From: Calidifonticultor sp964387355
Lineage (GTDB): Bacteria; Actinomycetota; Humimicrobiia; Humimicrobiales; Humimicrobiaceae
Assembly: GCA_964387355.1 (NCBI GenBank)
Contig: CAYLWJ010000074.1
Span: 1 to 19,073, forward strand
Direction of reading: 5' to 3'
Length of the DNA: 19,073 bases
The notes under the pieces were generated by a model. That model was not told the origin of the DNA and did no database searches. It was given only the letters and a program-made list of their open reading frames with translations. Numbering within the stretch: position 1 is the first letter of the stretch; each line of letters starts with the position of its first letter. Made by a program: the position numbers and the translations under genes. This document shows, in pieces, positions 1-5,785 of this stretch.

Positions 1-587
1 CTCTTTACCTTCTCTAATATATTAGGATATAAAATCTTTAATTTACTTGATAACTCAATAGAAAATTTTGAAATATTATAAGGCACTACTCCTAAAATCA
101 TAGTTTGAGGAAACATAGTTTGATGAAATTCACTGTCAAGCATTGACAATTTTAAACTATCTACTAATTCTATTTGGTGAAGCGAAAAGTTTGTTTTTTG
201 TCTTTTTTTTAAATCCTCAAGTGATAACTTTAAAACACTTCCAGGAGAAATATCTTTTGCTATTATACTATCTATAATGACTAATTTTTCTATAAAACGC
301 TTATTATCAGCATCTTTATCTACTTTTTTAATATCTTTGCTATGACTTTCAAAATTTTTATAGTTTTTATATTTTTTATAATTTTTACCGTTTAGATTAT
401 CGTCATTTTTTTTATTAAAAAAAATACTATCCTCGTTTAAATAAGAAATTATATCAAAAGAAGAAGTTCCAAGATCAACAAAAATTGTATTTTCAAAAAT
501 GTTTTCTTTTTCAATATCTCTAACTAAATGTACACCTATTCCCTCGTCTGAAAGCAAAATATTGCCAACACCAACTACTAAAAACAT
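1..587 (-). CDS. hyaD: Hydrogenase maturation protease (HyaD/HybD type, peptidase M52), partial
   Basis: This is a nickel-dependent endopeptidase that trims the C-terminal tail of the [NiFe] hydrogenase large subunit after the metal centre is assembled in the cytoplasm. The reading frame begins with ATG at 587 and is still open at position 1, so the C-terminus lies outside the window; 195 residues are visible. The start FLVVGVGNILLSDEGIG matches the family. The three nickel-binding residues known in E. coli HybD (Glu16, Asp62, His93) correspond to Glu15, Asp106 in VIIDSI and His137 in SLHQ. ILGVVP near residue 176 is also family-like. Oddly, about 45 extra residues rich in Lys, Asn and Asp (roughly 52-98) separate the conserved VDLGT segment from Asp106. 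The start lies 15 bases after the cytochrome gene, with GAGGT about ten bases upstream. Its place at the end of the hydrogenase operon supports the call. Confidence 0.9.
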   Translation of the reverse strand, partial: MFLVVGVGNILLSDEGIGVHLVRDIEKENIFENTIFVDLGTSSFDIISYLNEDSIFFNKKNDDNLNGKNYKKYKNYKNFESHSKDIKKVDKDADNKRFIEKLVIIDSIIAKDISPGSVLKLSLEDLKKRQKTNFSLHQIELVDSLKLSMLDSEFHQTMFPQTMILGVVPYNISKFSIELSSKLKILYPNILEKVK

Positions 588-602
588 CTAAAAAACTACC
601 TC

Positions 603-1256
603 TTAATGTTTAGACTTTTTTTCATAACCTGTTAGAACAGATTTATAATAATCCAAAATTTTTGGCCCAGTTGAACCTAAATAAAAATGAAGCAATGTAG
701 TTATAACAAAAATCCAGCAAATTATAAAATGCCAAGCTTTTATGTTTGCAAGACCACCAAAAAAATCATTAAATTGTGTAAATTTTGGTATAAAATACAT
801 CGCAATTCCGGTAATCCCTTGAATTAAAAGCAAAATTGGCCATAAAGTATAAACCAATTTTTGTCCAGGGTTATATTTTCCCCAGTGTTTTGGGCTTGGT
901 ATTCCTACAAAAATATCATAAAGGTAGTGTTTTACAAGCAAAGGCATATCTTTTAAATCTCTCCATGTAAATAAAAGTTCTTTAATTTCCCCAGTTACAA
1001 CAGTGTAATAAATTTTGTAAATAAAGGTCCATCCAATAATATACATAAAAATAAAATGAATATATCTTGCAATCTCTAATGTTGGAAATAACCTAAACCA
1101 GCCAGGAGCATAAATTTGAAATCCTGTTAAAATTAACATAACCATTGAAATTAAATGAAGTATATGTATTATTCTGGTAATCACTGTGTGTTTATAGAGA
1201 TATTTATGCCTTCCTTTTTTTATTATTATTTCTGGAGAATTGCTTATTGTTTCCAA
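603..1256 (-). CDS. hyaC: Ni/Fe-hydrogenase b-type cytochrome subunit (HyaC/HupC family)
   Basis: This is an integral membrane dihaem cytochrome b that anchors the hydrogenase and passes electrons from H2 oxidation to the quinone pool. The 217 residues form about four membrane helices, near residues 28-48, 63-85, 135-157 and 173-194. Candidate haem ligands are His31 (RIIHILH), His67 (RYIHF), His176 (AWHF) and His190 (LLHFYLG). The 14-residue gap between the last two matches the spacing of the haem ligands in the related formate dehydrogenase subunit FdnI. The start is TTG at 1256, chosen because a near-perfect AAGGAGGT lies just upstream and no ATG fits better. Length is close to the usual 200-240 residues. 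It follows the large subunit gene after 115 bases and precedes the protease gene by 15 bases, the classic hyaABCD order. Confidence 0.92.
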   Translation of the reverse strand: METISNSPEIIIKKGRHKYLYKHTVITRIIHILHLISMVMLILTGFQIYAPGWFRLFPTLEIARYIHFIFMYIIGWTFIYKIYYTVVTGEIKELLFTWRDLKDMPLLVKHYLYDIFVGIPSPKHWGKYNPGQKLVYTLWPILLLIQGITGIAMYFIPKFTQFNDFFGGLANIKAWHFIICWIFVITTLLHFYLGSTGPKILDYYKSVLTGYEKKSKH

Positions 1257-1285
1257 ATTACCTCCTTAATAATTAAAAAATTCTA

Positions 1286-1317
1286 AAATGCTTTGTTTAG
1301 TTTATAAATGCTTTGTT
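1286..1317. repeat. 12-bp direct repeat with a 20-bp period between hyaB and hyaC
   Basis: The 12-mer aaatgctttgtt occurs at 1286-1297 and again exactly at 1306-1317. The 20-base period is about two helical turns. It lies in the 115-base gap between the hydrogenase large subunit and cytochrome genes, which shows no open reading frame worth calling. It could be a duplication by slippage or a paired protein-binding site; the sequence does not decide between these. Confidence 0.6.
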
Positions 1318-1371
1318 AATAAAATTTTTTTAAACTTAATTTTTAACTCAATGTCAGCAACACTTCAGACA

Positions 1372-2928
1372 CTAACAAATTTTAAATTTTAAAATTTTCT
1401 CATCGCCATTTAAAATATGAACAGCACAAGCTAAACATGGGTCAAATGATCTAATTACTCGGCCTATTTCGATAGGATTATTAACATCAGCAATTGGAGT
1501 ACCAATTAAAGCCTGTTCAAATGGCCCCATATTTCCATTATCATCTCTTGGACCGCCATTCCAAGTTGTTGGAACTACTGCTTGGTAATTTTTAATTCTC
1601 CAATTATCAATTGAAATCCAGTGACCAAGAGACCCCCTACCTGCTTCAACTAGACCAAAGCCTTCTGATGTTTTAGGAATATTAAATTTATTATGCACAG
1701 GTTTATTTGGATCCAGCTGATCAACCCATTCATCCATTTTATCGGTCAAAACTTTAAGTTCTAACGCTCTTGCTGCATGCCTTCCCATTGTAGAAACCAA
1801 ATCCTGAGGTTTTAAATTCAAATTGCTTAATACATTATCAATTAAATTTTTATATTCAGGCATACTTCCTTTAAAATATGACACAACTGCCCTTGCTAAA
1901 GGACCAACTTCTACTACATTATTTTCATACCTTGGAGCCTTAAGCCATGAATACGCACCGTCTTTTTTAGCATCAGGAGTGGTTTGACCATTTAATGGAT
2001 AAAGCCCAGAGCCTGAAGAGTACTTCGAAAATTTTACAAATTCTGCAACTAATTTTGGATTCAAATCTTTTAAGCTACCTGATATGAATACCCCTGAAGG
2101 AAAAAATGTTGTTCCGTCATTATCTAGCGGAAAACCGCCATAAGAAAGAAAATTGCCCACACCTTTTCCAATTTTAAAATAATCAGGATAAAGACTTGCA
2201 ACTCCTACAACATCAGGTAAATATACGTTATTAATAAATGACCTTATTTCTGAAAGTCTTGACTTAAAAGCTATAATTCTATCTAAAGTAAGTATTGTAG
2301 AAACGCCACCTGGAAATAAAGTTTGACAATGAGGAACTTTACCACCAAAAATTGCAAGCATCTCATGAGCTTTTCTTCTAATCTCAAGGGCTTTAACATA
2401 GCTAGCAATAGCAGAAATATTAACATCAGTATCTTTTATATAGTCTCCTTCATACCTAGGTAAAAAAGGGGCTCCTGCACTTGAAAGACCTGCATCAATA
2501 TCAGATTTTACCCAGTCTTTAATTTTATTTAACTTAGGATCTAAACCTTTATAGTTTAAAATTGCTGTTATATCAACATAATCTAATGCAGCTAAATGAT
2601 AGAAATGAAGTATGTGAGAGTGAACGTATTCAGCTCCAAGAAGTAAGTTCCTAATTATTCTTCCATTTTCCGCTGGCTCAACATTAAAAGCATTGTCTAG
2701 TGCAATAACAGAAGCTATACCATGAGGCATAGGGCAGACCCCGCAAATTCTTTGGACTATTGGTGGTGCATCAAGCGGGCTTCTATCTCTAAGTATTATT
2801 TCCCATCCTCTAAACATCTCACCACAGCTAAATGCATTTGTAACAACACCATTTTCAACTTCAACCTTTATCTTTAAATGACCCTCTATTCTGGTTAAAG
2901 GATCAACAGTTATAATTTGTTTTACCAT
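1372..2928 (-). CDS. hyaB: [NiFe] hydrogenase large (catalytic) subunit, group 1-like
   Basis: This subunit holds the NiFe(CN)2CO active site that splits H2, and works with the small subunit at the outer face of the membrane. The 518 residues contain RIEGH at 13-17, the first metal-binding motif RICGVCPMPH at 60-69 (Cys62, Cys65) and the second motif DPCLACAVH at 496-504 (Cys498, Cys501). There is no selenocysteine codon in the DPCxxC position. Fourteen residues follow His504; by analogy with other group 1 enzymes the maturation protease should cut after this His, leaving it as the mature C-terminus. The ATG touches the stop codon of the small subunit gene (TAAATG), and a GAGGAGG ribosome site lies inside the end of that gene, so the two subunits are probably made by coupled translation. 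Having no signal of its own, it should be exported bound to the Tat-targeted small subunit. Confidence 0.96.
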   Translation of the reverse strand: MVKQIITVDPLTRIEGHLKIKVEVENGVVTNAFSCGEMFRGWEIILRDRSPLDAPPIVQRICGVCPMPHGIASVIALDNAFNVEPAENGRIIRNLLLGAEYVHSHILHFYHLAALDYVDITAILNYKGLDPKLNKIKDWVKSDIDAGLSSAGAPFLPRYEGDYIKDTDVNISAIASYVKALEIRRKAHEMLAIFGGKVPHCQTLFPGGVSTILTLDRIIAFKSRLSEIRSFINNVYLPDVVGVASLYPDYFKIGKGVGNFLSYGGFPLDNDGTTFFPSGVFISGSLKDLNPKLVAEFVKFSKYSSGSGLYPLNGQTTPDAKKDGAYSWLKAPRYENNVVEVGPLARAVVSYFKGSMPEYKNLIDNVLSNLNLKPQDLVSTMGRHAARALELKVLTDKMDEWVDQLDPNKPVHNKFNIPKTSEGFGLVEAGRGSLGHWISIDNWRIKNYQAVVPTTWNGGPRDDNGNMGPFEQALIGTPIADVNNPIEIGRVIRSFDPCLACAVHILNGDEKILKFKIC

Positions 2929-4053
2929 TTATTTTTCCTCCTCGCTCTCATCTTCTTTTAAAATATATGGAGTACCTTTTTCTCTGTTTTTTTCTTCTTT
3001 ATGCTGCCTGTATTTTGTTGCAATAATCCTAGCGGCTGCATGAGCTCCAATACCAGCAACAACAGCCCCGCCAAGAGCAATACCTATAGTATTTGCATTT
3101 GCATTAATTTTTTCTAGCCCTGGCACTTCTGCTGCAGGAAGTTTTTCATAAAGCCCTGAACCCGTTCCACCAGGAAAAAATGGTTCAGTACATCCAATGC
3201 ATGGTCCGCCTGACCTGTTGCACCAATTAACTTGACTGTTCCAGCCTCTTGTTGAAACATCACAATGAGCTACAGGTCCTTTACAGCCTAATTCATATAA
3301 ACAGCCTACTTCACCAAAATCTTTAGCAAAAATTCCCGTATCAAAGTACTGCCTTAATTCACAATTATCATGAACAATTTTATCTGGACCAAAAAACATT
3401 ACTGGCCGCGATAAACTGTCCAGTTCTGGAATTCCATATTTTAAAACATGTACAATAGTGCCAACCATCCAATCAGGATGAGGAGGACAACCAGGAATAT
3501 TTATTACAGGTTTATCTTTTATAATTTTTGATGCTGGAACAGCACCAGTTGGATTAGGCGGTGCCGCAGGAATTCCTCCCCAAGTTGCACATGAACCTAC
3601 TGCAACAACTGCCATTGAGTTTGCACTAATTTTATTAATCCACTCTAAAGCTGTTACAGGTTTTTCATTAATCTCACCAACCGTGCAATATAAGCCATCT
3701 TCATGGATAGGTATTGAACCATCAACAACTAATATATAATTGCCTCTTTCATTTTTAATCATATCTTCAATAATTCCAACAGCCAAATCTCCTTGAGCAC
3801 CCATAATTACAGGATTAAACTCAAGAGTTATTACTTCAATTAATACCTCATCGATACCAGGATATTCAGTATTTATAAAACTAACAGGACAACCGGAACA
3901 AGCTTGTGCCTGAAACCATATAACTGGAAGTCTGCCTTTTTGATTTTTAACATTTGCCGCATGAAGAAGCTTTGGAAGCCATAAGTTAGAAAGCGCAATT
4001 CCAGCTATTGAGCCGGCACTAATTTGCAAAAATTTTTTCCTAGTGATTAACAC
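2929..4053 (-). CDS. hyaA: [NiFe] hydrogenase small (Fe-S) subunit, Tat-targeted and membrane-anchored
   Basis: This subunit carries electrons from the NiFe site through three iron-sulfur clusters to the cytochrome b. Candidate proximal ligands are Cys52, Cys55, Cys155 and Cys189. Distal ligands are His228, Cys231, Cys251 and Cys257. Medial ligands are Cys264, Cys278, Cys285 and Cys288. Cys278 (in NWC) replaces the proline typical of standard enzymes, so a [4Fe-4S] medial cluster is likely rather than [3Fe-4S]. The two extra proximal cysteines of oxygen-tolerant enzymes are absent (CSGC; CATWGG). The first 33 residues look like a Tat signal, but the motif reads TRKKFLQ, with Lys in place of the second Arg. 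A hydrophobic helix at about 322-344 near the C-terminus is the usual membrane anchor. The start is GTG at 4053, supported by AGGAGG at 4061-4066. It is the first gene of the hydrogenase operon. Confidence 0.95.
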   Translation of the reverse strand: MLITRKKFLQISAGSIAGIALSNLWLPKLLHAANVKNQKGRLPVIWFQAQACSGCPVSFINTEYPGIDEVLIEVITLEFNPVIMGAQGDLAVGIIEDMIKNERGNYILVVDGSIPIHEDGLYCTVGEINEKPVTALEWINKISANSMAVVAVGSCATWGGIPAAPPNPTGAVPASKIIKDKPVINIPGCPPHPDWMVGTIVHVLKYGIPELDSLSRPVMFFGPDKIVHDNCELRQYFDTGIFAKDFGEVGCLYELGCKGPVAHCDVSTRGWNSQVNWCNRSGGPCIGCTEPFFPGGTGSGLYEKLPAAEVPGLEKINANANTIGIALGGAVVAGIGAHAAARIIATKYRQHKEEKNREKGTPYILKEDESEEEK

Positions 4054-4095
4054 TAAAAAACCTCCTGCTTAATGTTATAAAATTTATTTAAAAAA

Positions 4096-4124
4096 ATTAT
4101 AATACTATATAACACAACTTGAAA
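4096..4124 (-). promoter_or_regulatory. Possible sigma-70-type promoter of the hydrogenase operon
   Basis: On the minus strand a perfect TATAAT lies at 4101-4096, about 40 bases before the hyaA start. Seventeen bases further upstream is TTTCAA (4124-4119), a poor match to TTGACA. The surroundings are so AT-rich that a chance match is quite possible. A promoter here makes sense because it follows the apparent end of tyrS. Confidence 0.33.
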
Positions 4125-4125
4125 C

Positions 4126-4155
4126 AAAAATTAGATTTTTTATTTTATAAATCTA
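4126..4155 (-). terminator. Weak hairpin with U-run after tyrS
   Basis: On the minus strand the tyrS stop codon forms part of TAGATTT (4155-4149), which pairs with AAATCTA (4138-4132) across a 10-base loop. ATTTTTG follows at once. The layout is that of an intrinsic terminator, but the 7-bp stem has only one G-C pair, so it may be inefficient. Confidence 0.35.
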
Positions 4156-5499
4156 TTTTAAAATAATTTTTTTAAAAAATCTTTTTCCTTTTTTAATAAT
4201 TTTATTTTGAATCTGCTCGGGTAAATAATATTTATTTGGATCTAAAACCTTCTGTTCATCAACTTTTATTGCACCCATTTCAATTAGTCTTTTAGCTTCA
4301 CTATTTGAAGATGCTAGTCCACTGTTAACTAATAGTTGAGTTAATTTTACATATTTTAAATTTTTATTATTAAGTATCTTATCATTGCTAAAGCTTAAAT
4401 TTTTATTAGTCTTAAGCTCATTTTCATCATTGATAATTATATTTTCTGTAAAGTCTTTTGTTGTTAAAACATATTCCTCAATATCATCAGGTACTTGTTT
4501 ATCTTTAAAGATTTTATCAAAATGCTTTTCAGCTAAATCTGCTAGATTGCTATCATATAAATATTGAACTATAAGTTTTGCGAGTTTTCTTTTAGCATAA
4601 ACAGGATTTTCACCATCAATTTTTACTTTTTTCTCAATTTTTTCTATTTCCTGTTTGGTTAGTCTAGTTAATAGCCTATAATAATCAAACATTATCGAAT
4701 CAGGAATCGACATAACTTTACCAAATATTTCTTCGGGTTTTTCAGTTACACCAATATAATTTCCTAAACTCTTACTCATTTTATTTACACCATCAATACC
4801 TACTAAAATAGGCATTGTAATTGCTATTTGCGGTCTTTGTCCAAACTCTTTTTGGAGCTCTCTTCCAACAAGTAAGTTAAACCTTTGGTCTGTTCCGCCT
4901 AATTCAATATCAGCCTCAATTGCTACTGAATCATATGCCTGCATTATAGGATATAAAAATTCCATGATAGCTATTGGAATATTATTTTCAAACCTTTTTT
5001 TAAAGTCATCTCTTTCAAGCATTCTTGCAACTGTAAAAAGTGAAGTTAAATTTAATATATCTTCTAATTTTAAAGGCTTAAGCCACTTTGAGTTTTTTAC
5101 TACCTTTACTCTTTCTGGATTAAGAATTTTAAATGCTTGTTTCATATAAGTTTTAGCATTTTTATCAATTACTTCAGGAGACAGCTTTGGACGAAGTGTT
5201 GAACGACCAGAAGGATCCCCAATTCTTGCAGTATAATCTCCAATAATTAAAATAGCTAAATGCCCCAAATCTTGAAATTGCCTTAACTTGTTTAAAACTA
5301 CAGTGTGACCTAGATGAATATCAGGTGCAGTAGGATCAAGACCAAGTTTAACTTTTAATGGTTTGCCTGTTAAAATAGAATCTTGCAGCTTTGTTTTAAG
5401 TTCTTCTTTTACTAAAATATCTTCGGCACCTTGACAAATAATTTCAAATTGCCTTTCAACCTCTTTTAAATCAATAATTTTCTTTATATCATTATCCAT
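4153..5499 (-). CDS. tyrS: Tyrosyl-tRNA synthetase
   Basis: This is a class I aminoacyl-tRNA synthetase that charges tRNA-Tyr in the cytoplasm. The HIGH-type motif is HLGH at 62-65, GGTDQ at 201-205 belongs to the tyrosine/ATP pocket, and KMSKS is at 240-244. An S4 RNA-binding domain follows from about residue 384 (QLLVNSGLASSNSEAKRLI). The spacing suggests the shorter-linker TyrRS subgroup of about 400 residues. At 448 residues this one is long, largely because of a Lys/Asn-rich stretch at about 350-383 between the helical tRNA-binding region and the S4 domain. That stretch includes NKNL twice. The start is ATG at 5499 with no convincing ribosome-binding site. No T-box leader (conserved GGTGG element or terminator/antiterminator pair) is visible in the 286 bases upstream. 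It is divergent from the penicillin-binding protein gene. Confidence 0.97.
   Translation of the reverse strand: MDNDIKKIIDLKEVERQFEIICQGAEDILVKEELKTKLQDSILTGKPLKVKLGLDPTAPDIHLGHTVVLNKLRQFQDLGHLAILIIGDYTARIGDPSGRSTLRPKLSPEVIDKNAKTYMKQAFKILNPERVKVVKNSKWLKPLKLEDILNLTSLFTVARMLERDDFKKRFENNIPIAIMEFLYPIMQAYDSVAIEADIELGGTDQRFNLLVGRELQKEFGQRPQIAITMPILVGIDGVNKMSKSLGNYIGVTEKPEEIFGKVMSIPDSIMFDYYRLLTRLTKQEIEKIEKKVKIDGENPVYAKRKLAKLIVQYLYDSNLADLAEKHFDKIFKDKQVPDDIEEYVLTTKDFTENIIINDENELKTNKNLSFSNDKILNNKNLKYVKLTQLLVNSGLASSNSEAKRLIEMGAIKVDEQKVLDPNKYYLPEQIQNKIIKKGKRFFKKIILK
4356..4408. repeat. 14-bp direct repeat with a 39-bp period inside tyrS
   Basis: ttaaatttttatta occurs at 4356-4369 and 4395-4408. The spacing is 39 bases, or 13 codons, so the reading frame is kept. 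The copies encode the two NKNL stretches of the extra linker before the S4 domain. Confidence 0.6.
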
Positions 5500-5603
5500 A
5501 ATTTAACAATATCACTTTTAATTTTTTAAATTATATTATTATTAAAATTATATTAAAAGAAAATAAATATTTATATTTATAATAAAAATAATATTATAAT
5601 AAA

Positions 5604-5626
5604 AGTAATATCATCAGTAATATCAT
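5604..5626. repeat. 12-bp tandem duplication in the tyrS/PBP intergenic region
   Basis: agtaatatcatc at 5604-5615 is followed directly by agtaatatcat at 5616-5626. It lies in the 286-base divergent gap (5500-5785), which is otherwise very AT-rich and contains no gene or structured RNA that I recognise. Confidence 0.65.
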
Positions 5627-5690
5627 AAATAATTTTTGGTTTATTGTTTTGTTAAGTTATGCCTTATTTTATGCCTAAATTTGTTATATC

Positions 5691-5714
5691 TAATTTAATC
5701 CTTAATTTAATCCT
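5691..5714. repeat. Second 12-bp tandem duplication in the tyrS/PBP intergenic region
   Basis: taatttaatcct occurs twice head-to-tail at 5691-5702 and 5703-5714 with no mismatch. The second copy ends at the first base of a possible -35 element for the penicillin-binding protein gene, so it could affect promoter strength. It may equally be a neutral duplication. Confidence 0.7.
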
Positions 5715-5741
5715 TGCTAAAATTTAAATAAATATTATCAT
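5714..5741 (+). promoter_or_regulatory. Possible promoter for the penicillin-binding protein gene
   Basis: TTGCTA at 5714-5719 and TATCAT at 5736-5741 are separated by 16 bases. They match the sigma-70 consensus at 4 of 6 and 5 of 6 positions and lie about 45 bases before the start codon. This is plausible, but the AT-rich background makes chance matches common. Confidence 0.35.
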
Positions 5742-5785
5742 AAAAAACAAAAATGTTGAAAATGTAAAATAAAAAAAATAAAGAG

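Noticed and set aside
2754..2926. Selenocysteine-containing [NiFeSe] hydrogenase
   Set aside because: The medial-cluster cysteine recalls NiFeSe enzymes, but the C-terminal motif of the large subunit has two normal cysteines and no in-frame TGA.
5500..5785. T-box or other riboswitch upstream of tyrS
   Set aside because: No conserved T-box GGTGG element, specifier stem or strong terminator is visible; the region is AT-rich with only short duplications.
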